Positions 1 through 8,728 of a stretch of DNA of 64,000 bases are shown here, piece by piece (the stretch's first letter is position 1; each line of letters starts with the position of its first letter). The notes under the pieces were generated by a model. The model did no database searches. It was not told the origin of the DNA and saw only the letters and a list, made by a program, of their open reading frames with translations. This DNA comes from Acidovorax sp. NCPPB 4044 (GTDB taxonomy: Bacteria; Pseudomonadota; Gammaproteobacteria; Burkholderiales; Burkholderiaceae_C): NCBI RefSeq assembly GCF_028069655.1, contig NZ_JAMCOS010000001.1, forward strand, positions 92,001-156,000, read 5' to 3'. The position numbers were made by a program, and so were the translations under genes.

Positions 1-302
1 CTGCTGCGCCAGTCTCCGTCCACCCAGAGGTAGGGCTCGGTGGCGCTGACGGCGGGGTCCATGGCAAGGCGCAGGTCCACGTCGCGGCCGATCGACCGGC
101 CGAAGTTCACGCTCTGCGTGCCCGGGTAGCCGGCCCACAGGTCCGCGCCCGACGCCCGCACATACAGCGCCGCGCTGCCGAAGATGCCCAGTACGAGCGC
201 AGCCTGCACCACGAGCAGCACGCACGAGAACCCCACCGCGAAAACCGCAGGCACGAAGCGGCGCCATTCATGGACCAGTGTCTTGCGGGCCAGCGCGATC
301 AC
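1..302 (-). CDS. ABC transporter permease, N-terminal part (runs off window)
   Basis: Only the first 100 codons are present; the rest lies beyond the left edge. The GTG start at 302 overlaps the stop of the upstream outer-membrane lipoprotein gene by 4 bases, and GGGAGA lies just before it. A short basic cytoplasmic stretch is followed by one long hydrophobic segment (about residues 13-38) and then a soluble, probably periplasmic region. That is the N-terminal layout of MacB/DevC-type permeases with an extracytoplasmic domain. The coupling to an outer-membrane factor suggests a three-part exporter, with the ATPase presumably further left. Substrate unknown. Confidence 0.7.
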   Translation of the reverse strand, partial: MIALARKTLVHEWRRFVPAVFAVGFSCVLLVVQAALVLGIFGSAALYVRASGADLWAGYPGTQSVNFGRSIGRDVDLRLAMDPAVSATEPYLWVDGDWRS

Positions 303-1798
303 GGTGTCTCCCGGGACGGTTCGGAACGCGCCGCGGCCGCGGTTTCAGCTGGGGGCAGCGGCGCTCCCCCCATTGCCTTGTAGAGCGCGACGAACGCCAG
401 CGACCGGGCATCCTGGGCCGTGGACCATTCCGCTTCGCCCTGCAATGCCGCACGCTGTGCGGTCAGGATGTCGTATTCGCTGGACAGGCCGAGTCGGGCC
501 TGTATGCGGCCCGCCCGGACACGCTCTGCCAGGGCCGGCTGCGCCTGCGCCAGGGCGTCCGCACGGCCTTGCTGGGCCGCCAGGGCGGCCAGTGCGCCTT
601 CGGCCTCGGCGACCGCACCGCGCACGGCACGCTCGTAGGCCAGCACTGCGCCTTCCAGTGCTTCCTGCCGCGCATCGACCTGCATGCGGCGGCGGCCCCA
701 GTCGAACAGCGGGATGTCGATGGCGGGGCCGATGGCCGGGGCGTTGTCGCTGGTCGTGCGGCGGTTGCGCGTCAGGTTGTAGGAATACAGCAGCGATCCC
801 ATGATCGAGATGCGCGGAAACAGCTCGGAGCGGGCCAGGCCCAGGTCGGCGGCGGCCTTGCGCATGTCGGCCTCGGCCGCCTGGACATCGGGCCGCGTGC
901 GCAGCAGATCGGCGGGCAGCGAAGCAAAGGCAAAGGGTGCGAGGGCGGGCGGCTCGCCCGGCCCGGTGGCGTCCCACGCCGGGTCGGGTGCCATGCGGCC
1001 CAGCAGCACCGACAGGGCCTGGGCGGCACGGGCCCGCGCCTCTTCGGGAACCGCGCGTGCCGCGAGTGCCTGGGCGCGGCGCACGCGTGCCTGTGCGGTC
1101 TCTTCGGCGTTGCCGGTCGACGTGCGCCGCCGCACTTCGGCCAGCTGCAGTGCGCGGTCGTCGATCTGGACCAGCTGGTCGATCAGCCGGAGCTGCCGGC
1201 GCGCCGCCTGCAGGTCGAGGTAGTTGCGCACCACGTCGGCCACGACGGCCACGCGAGTGCCCTGGCGGTCTGCGGCAGAGGCATCGACCTCAGCTTCGGC
1301 CGCTTCGCGCACGCCGTCGGCGGCGCCGAACAGGCCCAGCTCCCACACCATGTCGATGCTGGCGTGGAAATAGGTGTCCGTGGCGGCGATGTCCTGCAGT
1401 GTCCGCGCGCCCGCACTGAAGGACGGACGGAACTGCACCGCCGCACGACCGGCCTGCAGCCGGGCCTCGCGCAGCCGGCGGTTGGCGATCGCCAGATCGA
1501 GATTGCGTTCGAGGGCTTCGCCGACCAGCGCATCAAGGGCCGGATCATGGAAATAGGTCCACCAGGCACGCAACTCCGGCGTGGCGGTGCCCTGGGGTTG
1601 CGGCGAGGTCCAGGCGCCGGGCAGTGCCGGGGCTTCGGGCGCGCGGGGGGCCGGCGCGGTGCAGCCGGCCAGAACCGCCAGCGCCGCGGCGAGCAGGCCG
1701 AAGCGCAGGCGATGCGGAGAGAGGGGCAGGAAGGGCACGCGCGGCGTCACAGGTGAAAAGGCGAAAAGCCGTCCATGGCGGAAGGGGCTGTAGCGCAT
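299..1798 (-). CDS. Efflux outer-membrane lipoprotein, NodT/OprM family
   Basis: A 499-residue outer-membrane channel of the TolC-like NodT family, which joins an inner-membrane pump to the exterior. A signal peptide ends in a lipobox with LAGC (Cys 46), so the mature protein is probably lipid-anchored. Typical features follow: an Ala/Leu/Arg-rich helical body with a repeated layout, an RPDV motif, and a region like the family's PxxSxxxG strand. I chose the ATG at 1798 because it places the lipobox at a normal distance; further upstream codons look non-coding. It is coupled to the permease gene by a 4-base overlap and is divergent from the two-component system, which may regulate it (inference). 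Confidence 0.88.
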   Translation of the reverse strand: MRYSPFRHGRLFAFSPVTPRVPFLPLSPHRLRFGLLAAALAVLAGCTAPAPRAPEAPALPGAWTSPQPQGTATPELRAWWTYFHDPALDALVGEALERNLDLAIANRRLREARLQAGRAAVQFRPSFSAGARTLQDIAATDTYFHASIDMVWELGLFGAADGVREAAEAEVDASAADRQGTRVAVVADVVRNYLDLQAARRQLRLIDQLVQIDDRALQLAEVRRRTSTGNAEETAQARVRRAQALAARAVPEEARARAAQALSVLLGRMAPDPAWDATGPGEPPALAPFAFASLPADLLRTRPDVQAAEADMRKAAADLGLARSELFPRISIMGSLLYSYNLTRNRRTTSDNAPAIGPAIDIPLFDWGRRRMQVDARQEALEGAVLAYERAVRGAVAEAEGALAALAAQQGRADALAQAQPALAERVRAGRIQARLGLSSEYDILTAQRAALQGEAEWSTAQDARSLAFVALYKAMGGAPLPPAETAAAARSEPSRETP

Positions 1799-1917
1799 TG
1801 GATCGCCCGAAGCTTGCGCAGCGTTGCATGGGATATGGAGGCTTCGTGGAGACGCAGGGGAATTGCCCGGCAGGCGGCGAGCCTGTGGATAATTCCGGCC
1901 AGCAACGTCCCGACGCC

Positions 1918-2667
1918 ATGAACCTTCCCGCCGCCGCACCGCAGGCCTCCGGCCCCCTCGTCCTCGTGGTCGAGGACGAACCGGGCATTGCCACCATCCT
2001 CACGGCCTATCTGCAGCGCGACGGACTGCGCGCGCGCCACGTCTCCGACGGCCTGGAGGCTCTGCGCCTGTTCCGGCAGATCAAGCCCGACATGGTCCTG
2101 CTCGACATCCATCTGCCCGGCATGGACGGCCTGGATCTGCTGCGCGCCATCCGGGAGGACGGCCAGACCCCCGTCATTATGGTGACGGCGCTCGCAGACG
2201 ACGTGGACAAGCTCGTGGGCCTGCGGCTGGGCGCGGACGATTACGTCGTCAAGCCGTTCAGCCCGCCGGAGGTGGTGGCACGCGTGCGCGCCGTGCTGCG
2301 GCGCGCGCAGGGGCAGCCCGCGGCACCCGTGCGTTCGGCCCCGCCCATCCGGGTGGGGCGCATCGAGATCGATCAGGAGGCGCACGCGGCGTTCGTCCAT
2401 GGCGATGATGGCAAGGCCTTGGGCCTGCCGCTCACGCTGACCGAATACCGCTTGCTGGCCTGCCTGGCGGCGCAGCCCCGGCGATGTTTTTCCCGAAGCC
2501 ACCTCATCGACCACTGCCTTCCCGAAAGCGATGCCCTCGACCGCGTGATCGACTCCCATCTCTCCAAGCTGCGCCGCAAGCTGCAGCAGGCCGGCCAAGG
2601 TGACCTGATCGAGACCGTGCGCGGCATCGGCTACCGGCTCTGGCCCGGCGAGGGCCCGCCGGCCTGA
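1918..2667 (+). CDS. OmpR/BaeR-type response regulator
   Basis: A 249-residue transcription factor. The receiver domain (about residues 13-125) has the acidic pair ED/E near residue 20, the phosphoacceptor Asp 63 in LLDIHLPG, and the conserved Lys 112 in DYVVKPF. The C-terminal winged helix (about 145-245) has the OmpR signature of a TLTEYRLL start and a VIDSHLSKLRRK recognition helix. Overall character is closest to BaeR. The kinase gene follows 12 bases downstream. The start at 1918 is the first ATG that gives a normal-length N-terminus. The efflux genes on the other strand are the obvious candidate targets. Confidence 0.9.
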   Translation: MNLPAAAPQASGPLVLVVEDEPGIATILTAYLQRDGLRARHVSDGLEALRLFRQIKPDMVLLDIHLPGMDGLDLLRAIREDGQTPVIMVTALADDVDKLVGLRLGADDYVVKPFSPPEVVARVRAVLRRAQGQPAAPVRSAPPIRVGRIEIDQEAHAAFVHGDDGKALGLPLTLTEYRLLACLAAQPRRCFSRSHLIDHCLPESDALDRVIDSHLSKLRRKLQQAGQGDLIETVRGIGYRLWPGEGPPA

Positions 2668-2679
2668 GGCGGCTGCGCG

Positions 2680-3834
2680 ATGCAAGGCTCTTTGTTCAAC
2701 CGGGTCTGGGTCCGCTTCGGGCTGTGGATCGCGGCCACGGTGCTGGCCACGATGGCGCTGCTCACGGCGAGCGTGATGCTGTTTTCCGAAATCCAGTACC
2801 GCGACTTCTACCGCAGCCTGCCCATGGACATCCAGCGCGAACTGGACGACCTGCGCGAGCGCGACATGGAAGACAGCCCGCGTGCGATGGAGATCTATGG
2901 CCATTACTGGCATGGCGACCTGCTTTTCGGGGAGAAATGGTCGCTCGTGGTCGGGCTGGTCGTGTGCCTTCCTGTCGGTCTGGTGGTGGGGTTCTGGGTG
3001 TCCCGGCTCGTGACCCAGCCCCTGGCTTCGATGGCGGAGGTGGCCACGCATGTGGCCGTCGGGGATTTCTCGCGGCGGGCGCAGCCCGGGCGCTACCACG
3101 ACGAAATGGCCGCGATGGTGCGGCATTTCAACCAGATGATCGACGCACTCGAACGCTCGGCGAAGGAGCGCCGTGCCAACGCCGCATCCATATCGCACGA
3201 GCTGCGCACGCCGCTCACCGTGCTGCGCGCGCGCCTGCACGCCATCTGCGATGGGGTCATCGAGGCCGATGCAGCCGAATCCCGGGCGCTGCTCGACCAG
3301 GTCGAATACCTGGGGCGGCTCGTGGGCGACCTGCATACCCTGTCGATGCTGGAAGCCGGCCAGCTGTCGCTGGAGACCTTCACGGTGGATCTGGCCGAAC
3401 TGGTCCGCGATGCGCTGGCCGGCCATGCGCAGCGCATCGCCGACCACGGCGTGCGGCTCGACCTCCGCCTGCCTGAAGGGGAAGGAATGGCGCGCGTGGT
3501 GCTCGATCCGGACCGCATGCGCCAGATCCTCTTCAACCTGGTGGAAAACGTGCTGCGCCATGCGGCTGCCGGCGGCTGGCTGGGAGTGGACGTGGCCGTG
3601 GAAGCGTCGCAGGTGGTGCTGGTCGTGAGTGATGCGGGGCCGGGCCTTCCGCCGCGGCTCCTGGAGCGTCCCTTCGAGCGCTTTCCGCACGAGCCCGGAC
3701 GGCGCGGCGAGGGATCCGGGCTGGGGCTTTCCATCGTGCAGGCCCTGGTGCAGCGGCAGAGCGGCCGTGTGCACGTGGAAAACCGTGCAGAGGGTGGCGC
3801 ACGGTTCACGGCCGCCTTTCCTCTGGCCGCCTGA
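2680..3834 (+). CDS. Sensor histidine kinase, BaeS-like
   Basis: A 384-residue inner-membrane kinase, partner of the preceding regulator. It has two membrane segments (about residues 11-35 and 88-108) flanking a short periplasmic loop of about 50 residues. A HAMP linker comes next (about 109-162), then a HisKA box with His 173 in SHELRTPL. The ATPase domain carries the N box NLVENVLRH, the G1 box DAGPGLP and the G2 box GSGLGLSIV. The small periplasmic loop suggests sensing of membrane or envelope state rather than a large ligand, but the signal is unknown. Confidence 0.9.
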   Translation: MQGSLFNRVWVRFGLWIAATVLATMALLTASVMLFSEIQYRDFYRSLPMDIQRELDDLRERDMEDSPRAMEIYGHYWHGDLLFGEKWSLVVGLVVCLPVGLVVGFWVSRLVTQPLASMAEVATHVAVGDFSRRAQPGRYHDEMAAMVRHFNQMIDALERSAKERRANAASISHELRTPLTVLRARLHAICDGVIEADAAESRALLDQVEYLGRLVGDLHTLSMLEAGQLSLETFTVDLAELVRDALAGHAQRIADHGVRLDLRLPEGEGMARVVLDPDRMRQILFNLVENVLRHAAAGGWLGVDVAVEASQVVLVVSDAGPGLPPRLLERPFERFPHEPGRRGEGSGLGLSIVQALVQRQSGRVHVENRAEGGARFTAAFPLAA

Positions 3835-4003
3835 CGCCCCGGCACCCGGCGCCCGGTTCGGGAAACAGGCGCACCGGTGGGTGGCACCGAGTCCTACAGG
3901 GCATGCCGCCCCTGGACCACAGGAGCGAACGGGTGCGGTTTCTACGATGGCGGCTGCCGTGAGCGACATGTCGCCCAAGATCTTCCCCTCCAAGAACGAA
4001 ACA

Positions 4004-4504
4004 ATGCCCCATCTCCTGATGAAGACCTGTGCCGCCCTGGCCACCGCTGCGCTGCTGAGCGCCTGCGGAGGCGGCAATGACGACGATCCAACGCCCAGCG
4101 ACCAGGCAGGTGTCTTCACCGTCACGGGCTCTACCGCATCCGGGCTGAACGGTGTCTACGGTGACGGCAATATCAACCTCACCGATGTAGAAAAGCGCAA
4201 TCCCATCGGCTCCGCCCCGGAAGTGTGCGCTTTCCGTTTCGATGGTGCCAACAAGGTAGGCGCGAGTGGACAGGCCTTTGGCGATGTCCGCTACGAGCCG
4301 AACGCCACGCGGCTGTACGTTGCATTCCTGACTTTCGCCGGGCGCGAGTTCAGCGCGTCCGACTGGAGCGATACCTCGGTGGTGCGCGATGCCAACCAGG
4401 TGCGTATCGTGAGCAAGACACTCACGGCCACCGATGGCTCGGGCGACCGCGTCACTGTTTCGGGCGTTGTGCCCATGCGAGCCAACCGCCCTTCCGGCTG
4501 CTGA
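4004..4504 (+). CDS. Small secreted lipoprotein, unknown function
   Basis: A 166-residue product with a signal peptide and lipobox (LLSACGGG). A flexible Asp-rich linker follows, then a compact domain of about 120 residues with a Cys near mid-length (VCAF) and another at the very C-terminus, which could form a disulfide. No family is recognised. An ATG five codons later, starting [11 protein letters not shown], is an equally good start. It stands alone between the kinase gene and pyrC and is followed by a strong terminator, so it is probably a single-gene transcript. Confidence 0.65.
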   Translation: MPHLLMKTCAALATAALLSACGGGNDDDPTPSDQAGVFTVTGSTASGLNGVYGDGNINLTDVEKRNPIGSAPEVCAFRFDGANKVGASGQAFGDVRYEPNATRLYVAFLTFAGREFSASDWSDTSVVRDANQVRIVSKTLTATDGSGDRVTVSGVVPMRANRPSGC

Positions 4505-4546
4505 TTCGCCGACCGATCCCCCCTCACCCCAACCTCTGGGGTTTCA

Positions 4547-4578
4547 CCCTGTTCGCCCAACGGCGGACAGGGTTTTTT
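4547..4578 (+). terminator. Rho-independent terminator after the lipoprotein gene
   Basis: Stem CCCTGT (4547-4552) pairs with ACAGGG (4567-4572). It continues through one wobble pair into CGCC/GGCG around the 4-base loop CAAC, followed by six T (4573-4578). Confidence 0.9.
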
Positions 4579-4640
4579 ATTGCAGAGGCCGCGTGCGGGG
4601 GGGACGGGCTTTGGCGGGTCCGGTGGGAGAATCCTGCCCC

Positions 4641-5729
4641 ATGACCGCTGCCGCACCCTCTCCCATTTCCTCTGTCCCCGCTGCCTCCGAGCCGGTGGAT
4701 ACCCTCACGATCACCCGTCCCGACGACTGGCATCTGCACGTGCGCGACGGCGAGCCGCTGCTGACCGTGGTTCCCCATACCGCCGCACAGTTCGGGCGGG
4801 CCGTGATCATGCCCAACCTGCGGCCTCCGGTGACCACGGCAGCGCAGGCCCTGGCCTACAAGGAGCGCATTCTCGCGGCCGTGCCGGCCGGCGTGTCGTT
4901 CGAGCCGCTCATGACGCTCTACCTCACCGACAACCTTCCGCCCGAGGAAATCGCCCGCGCGAAAGAGGCCGGCATCGTGGCCTGCAAGCTCTATCCCGCC
5001 GGGGCCACGACCAACAGCGATGCCGGCGTGACCGAGCTGCGCAAGATCTACCCCGTGCTGGAAGCCATGCAGAAGGCCGGTTTGCTGCTGCTGGTGCATG
5101 GCGAGGTCACGGGCAACGAGGTCGACCTTTTCGACCGCGAGGCCGTGTTCATCGAACGGCAGTTCATTCCGCTGCGCCGCGATTTCCCTGAACTGAAGAT
5201 CGTCTTCGAGCACATCACCACGCGCGACGCCGCGCAGTACGTGGCCTCCAGCGATGCTTTCACGGCCGCCACGATCACGCCGCAGCATCTGCTGTTCAAC
5301 CGCAATGCGATCTTCACCGGCGGTATCCGTCCCCATTACTACTGCCTGCCCGTGCTCAAGCGTGAAACCCACCGGCTCGCGCTGGTGGAGGCAGCGACCA
5401 GCGGTAGCGCCAAGTTCTTCCTGGGCACCGACAGCGCGCCCCATGCCGCCCACCTCAAGGAGCATGCCACCGGCTGTGCCGGCTGCTACAGCGCACATGC
5501 GGCCATGGAGCTGTACGCCGAGGCTTTCGACAACGCGGGCGCCCTGCACCAACTGGAAGGCTTCGCAAGCTTCCACGGCCCGGCCTTCTACGGCCTGCCG
5601 CGCAACCGGGGAACGCTGACCCTGCGCCGCGAATCCTGGGTGCCGCCCGAAAGCTTCCCATTCGGCGAAGCGCAGTTGAAGCCGCTGCGCTCGGGCGAGG
5701 CTTTGCCGTGGCGCGTGGTGGGCGCGTAG
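4641..5729 (+). CDS. pyrC: Dihydroorotase, class II
   Basis: Converts carbamoyl-aspartate to dihydroorotate in pyrimidine synthesis. The protein has 362 residues, slightly longer than the E. coli enzyme because of an N-terminal extension of about 20 residues. Metal ligands are visible: H31 and H33 in [10 protein letters not shown], the carbamylated Lys 115 in ACKLYPAG, histidines in LVHGE and FEHITT, and the Asp of LGTDSAPH. The latter motif, with the APH/HLKE segment, is typical of the class II family. A GAGAAT hexamer lies only about 10 bases before the ATG at 4641, so the mRNA leader may be very short. Confidence 0.95.
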   Translation: MTAAAPSPISSVPAASEPVDTLTITRPDDWHLHVRDGEPLLTVVPHTAAQFGRAVIMPNLRPPVTTAAQALAYKERILAAVPAGVSFEPLMTLYLTDNLPPEEIARAKEAGIVACKLYPAGATTNSDAGVTELRKIYPVLEAMQKAGLLLLVHGEVTGNEVDLFDREAVFIERQFIPLRRDFPELKIVFEHITTRDAAQYVASSDAFTAATITPQHLLFNRNAIFTGGIRPHYYCLPVLKRETHRLALVEAATSGSAKFFLGTDSAPHAAHLKEHATGCAGCYSAHAAMELYAEAFDNAGALHQLEGFASFHGPAFYGLPRNRGTLTLRRESWVPPESFPFGEAQLKPLRSGEALPWRVVGA

Positions 5730-5739
5730 GCGTTCCCGG

Positions 5740-6546
5740 ATGCAACCCCTCTTCGGTCCCGCGTCCCCGTGGCTGGAACCATTGGCTGCCGTGGGTGCGC
5801 AGGGAGAGGCGCAGTGGCGCGCCGGCCTGCCGGTGGCTGATGCGTTGAACCGGCTGGCGGGGGCCTGCACTGCGGTCCCGGGCGCCGCCCCCTGCGGCGT
5901 TCGCTTCGCACCCCAGGCCGCATTGGAAAAGGGCGTGCCCTATGAGCAATTCGTCCATGCAACCGGCACCGTACCCACCCGCGACAACCTGCACGACTTT
6001 TTCAACGGGCTCATCTGGCTGCATTACCCGCAGACCAAGCGGCTGTTGAACCGCTGGCAGGCCGAGGCCATCGCCGCGCAGGGCATCGGCGCGGTCCGCG
6101 GGCCGCTGCGGGATGCGATCACGGTGTTCGACGAGAACGGCGCGGTCCTGATGGCGCCGGCTGCGCTGCAGGAGGCGCTCGCGGCACGGGCCTGGCGCCG
6201 GCTGTTCGTGGATTTGCGCCCGCTCTGGAAAGAGGCGCGCCTGGCGATCGTCGGCCACGCGCTTCTGGAGCAGCTCGCCGCGCCGCGCAAATCCCTCACT
6301 GCCCATGTGCTCATGGGGCCGTGCACTCCGGCAGATACCGCGGTCCTGGACGCCTGGCTGGCCGGTGCGCTCGACCCGGCGCAACTGCGGGAAAAACCGT
6401 TTGCGCCCTTGCCCGTGCTGGGGGTGCCGGGCTGGTGTGCGGAGAACGAGAACTTTTGCTTCTATGATGACTCTTCCGTATTCCGCAGCGCCCGCCCCGC
6501 ACAAAGTACACAACAGGGGTCCCTCCGCGCTGCAACGGCGGCTTGA
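5740..6546 (+). CDS. DUF3025 family protein
   Basis: A 268-residue cytoplasmic protein starting 10 bases after pyrC, so probably co-transcribed. The family signature is the YEQFVHATGTVPTRDNLHDFFNGLIWLHYPQTK stretch, here around residues 67-101 and read in pieces. No signal peptide, membrane span or nucleotide-binding motif is evident. Function is unknown in the family. Confidence 0.8.
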   Translation: MQPLFGPASPWLEPLAAVGAQGEAQWRAGLPVADALNRLAGACTAVPGAAPCGVRFAPQAALEKGVPYEQFVHATGTVPTRDNLHDFFNGLIWLHYPQTKRLLNRWQAEAIAAQGIGAVRGPLRDAITVFDENGAVLMAPAALQEALAARAWRRLFVDLRPLWKEARLAIVGHALLEQLAAPRKSLTAHVLMGPCTPADTAVLDAWLAGALDPAQLREKPFAPLPVLGVPGWCAENENFCFYDDSSVFRSARPAQSTQQGSLRAATAA

Positions 6547-6644
6547 ACGCCCGCCCGCCATCCCCACCTTCCGGTCGTGTAGCGGCGCGGCATCGCCGAT
6601 GACCCCGCACCCCAACACACTTCCCCTTCGTGGAGAAACCTTCG

Positions 6645-7523
6645 ATGAAACGAATCGCGCTATTTCTGTTGACCAACCTTGCCGTCGTGGCGGTGCTGGG
6701 CGTTGTGGCCAGCCTGCTGGGCGTCAACCGGTACCTGACCTCCAACGGGCTCAACCTGGGGGCGCTGCTCGGCTTCGCCTTCATCATGGGTTTTGGCGGC
6801 GCCATCATTTCGCTGCTCATCAGCAAGCCCGTCGCCAAGTGGAGTTCCGGTGTGCGGGTGATCGACGGCACGGGCTCGGCCGATGAGGCCTGGATCGTCC
6901 AGACCGTCCGCAAGTTCGCCGACCAGGCCGGCATCGGCATGCCCGAGGTCGGCATCTTCGAGGGCGATCCCAACGCTTTCGCCACCGGCGCGTTCAAGAA
7001 CAACGCCCTCGTGGCCGTTTCCACCGGCCTGCTGCAGGGCATGACCCGCGAGGAAGTCGAGGCCGTGATCGGCCATGAGGTGGCCCACATCGCTAACGGC
7101 GACATGGTCACCATGACCCTGATCCAGGGTGTGATGAACACCTTCGTGGTCTTCCTCTCGCGCGTGATCGGCTATGCGGTGGACAGCTTCCTGCGCAAGA
7201 ACGACGAGAACAGCTCCGGTCCCGGCATCGGCTACATGGTTACGACCCTGGTGCTCGACATCGTGCTGGGCTTCCTGGCATCGATGATCGTGGCCTGGTT
7301 CAGCCGCCAGCGCGAGTTCCGGGCCGATGCGGGCGCTGCCAAGCTGATGGGCCGCCAGCAACCGATGATCAACGCCCTGGCCCGCCTGGGCGGCATGCAC
7401 CCGGCCGAATTGCCGAAGGGCATGCAGGCCATGGGCATTGCCGGCGGCATCGGCAAGCTGTTCAGCACCCACCCGCCCATCGAGGAGCGGATCGCTGCCC
7501 TGCAAAACGCGCAGGGCCGGTAA
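6645..7523 (+). CDS. htpX: Membrane protease HtpX
   Basis: A 292-residue M48 zinc protease of the inner membrane, involved in quality control of membrane proteins. Two N-terminal hydrophobic segments (about residues 5-28 and 38-58) precede the catalytic HEVAH motif (144-148). Two further hydrophobic segments follow, and the third zinc ligand is the Glu in [14 protein letters not shown] lies a good distance before the ATG at 6645. It is followed by a strong terminator. No heat-shock promoter could be pointed to with confidence. Confidence 0.95.
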   Translation: MKRIALFLLTNLAVVAVLGVVASLLGVNRYLTSNGLNLGALLGFAFIMGFGGAIISLLISKPVAKWSSGVRVIDGTGSADEAWIVQTVRKFADQAGIGMPEVGIFEGDPNAFATGAFKNNALVAVSTGLLQGMTREEVEAVIGHEVAHIANGDMVTMTLIQGVMNTFVVFLSRVIGYAVDSFLRKNDENSSGPGIGYMVTTLVLDIVLGFLASMIVAWFSRQREFRADAGAAKLMGRQQPMINALARLGGMHPAELPKGMQAMGIAGGIGKLFSTHPPIEERIAALQNAQGR

Positions 7524-7578
7524 CGCGCCTGCGCTGCGGCGCTGCCGTTGGCGCGGGATGCAGTGCCCGACTGCCCCG

Positions 7579-7608
7579 AAGCCCCTGCCTCCGCGGCCGG
7601 GGCTTTTT
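7579..7608 (+). terminator. Rho-independent terminator after htpX
   Basis: AAGCCCC (7579-7585) pairs with GGGGCTT (7599-7605), with an inner GCC/GGC pairing, and runs into TTTTT. It lies between htpX and the convergent LysR gene. Confidence 0.85.
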
Positions 7609-7671
7609 CCATTGGTGCGGACGAAATGCGGCAACGCCGGCGCCGCCCTTGCCGCGGCGCATACACGCAGC

Positions 7672-8598
7672 TCAACCAGGTGCCGATGCACCCTGCGGAA
7701 TACCTCCGTGCTCGCTGCCTTGCGCCTTGTCCAGCAGAAAGTCGATGCAGGTGCGGACCGCCCGCGTCTGATGGCGGTTCGGCAGATACAGCAGGTACAT
7801 GTGCGTGCCGAAGATGCTGAGGCGGTATTCGTCCAGCGTGGTCAGCACCTCGCCGGTCGCCAGCTTGTCCTGCACCACGTAGTCGGGCACCAGCCCCACG
7901 CCCAGCCCGGCCAGGATGCCCTGGCGCAGGAACGGGAAGTGTTCCGAGATCAGGGTGGGCTCCAGCGTCACCTCGTGCCGCTCGCTGCCCTGGTAGGCCG
8001 ACAGGCGCAGTTGCCGCCCGGTCACGCCGGCCGTGATGATCGGGCTGGCGCGCAGCGCATGCAGCGTGCGCGGCAGGCCGTGCCGGTCCGCGTAATCGGC
8101 CGACGCGCAGGCCAGGTAGCGCACGGTGCCCATGCTGCGGGCCACCAGCGACAGCGGCGGCTCCTGCACCACGCGGATGGCGATGTCCACTTCGTCGCGC
8201 AGGTTGTCGGCGCGGTTCTCGAACAGCACGTCCAGCACGATGCCGGGATAGGTGCGCTTGAACTCGACCAGCCAGTCGCACATCACGATCTGCCCATAGC
8301 CGCTGGGCACGCTGAGGCCCACGCGGCCCTGCAGGCCCTGGCCCAGCGTGGTGACGGCTTCCTGCGCCGCCCGCATTTCGTTGCGGATGGTGCGGCCATG
8401 TTCGTACAGGCGCAGCCCGATCTCGGTGGGCTCGACCCGGCGCGTGGTGCGCTGCACCAGTTGCACCCCCACCGCCTTCTCCAGCTTGGTGAGGTGGTAG
8501 CTCACGTTGGCGCGCGTCATCTTCAGCTTGCGCGCGGCCTGGCTCAGGTTGCCGCTGTCGATGATCTCGACCAGCAGCGTCAGCGATGGCAGGTCCAT
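7672..8598 (-). CDS. LysR-family transcriptional regulator
   Basis: A 308-residue regulator. The N-terminal helix-turn-helix (about residues 1-62) contains the usual SGNLSQAARKLKMTRANVS pattern, and a two-lobed effector-binding domain follows. It is transcribed away from the acyl-CoA catabolic operon that starts at 8729, the standard arrangement for a LysR regulator and its target, so it probably controls that operon. The 130-base divergent region holds a short dyad centred at 8634. Inducer unknown. Confidence 0.9.
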   Translation of the reverse strand: MDLPSLTLLVEIIDSGNLSQAARKLKMTRANVSYHLTKLEKAVGVQLVQRTTRRVEPTEIGLRLYEHGRTIRNEMRAAQEAVTTLGQGLQGRVGLSVPSGYGQIVMCDWLVEFKRTYPGIVLDVLFENRADNLRDEVDIAIRVVQEPPLSLVARSMGTVRYLACASADYADRHGLPRTLHALRASPIITAGVTGRQLRLSAYQGSERHEVTLEPTLISEHFPFLRQGILAGLGVGLVPDYVVQDKLATGEVLTTLDEYRLSIFGTHMYLLYLPNRHQTRAVRTCIDFLLDKAQGSEHGGIPQGASAPG

Positions 8599-8626
8599 GG
8601 GCAGAAGGGTGATTGGTTTAAATCAT

Positions 8627-8641
8627 TTGACAGTCTGTCAA
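8627..8641. promoter_or_regulatory. Candidate LysR operator / divergent promoter dyad
   Basis: TTGACA (8627-8632), GTC, TGTCAA (8636-8641) forms a perfect dyad in the LysR/operon divergent region. TTGACA also matches a -35 hexamer for the rightward operon. A second pattern, GATTGTC repeated directly after 6 bases, lies at about 8652-8671. Confidence 0.5.
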
Positions 8642-8728
8642 TGATTGATGGGATTGTCAGAAAAGATTGTCGCCGCAAGAATGCCCTTTGCAGTGCAGCG
8701 CCCCGGCGCACCAGAAGGAGACAAGGCA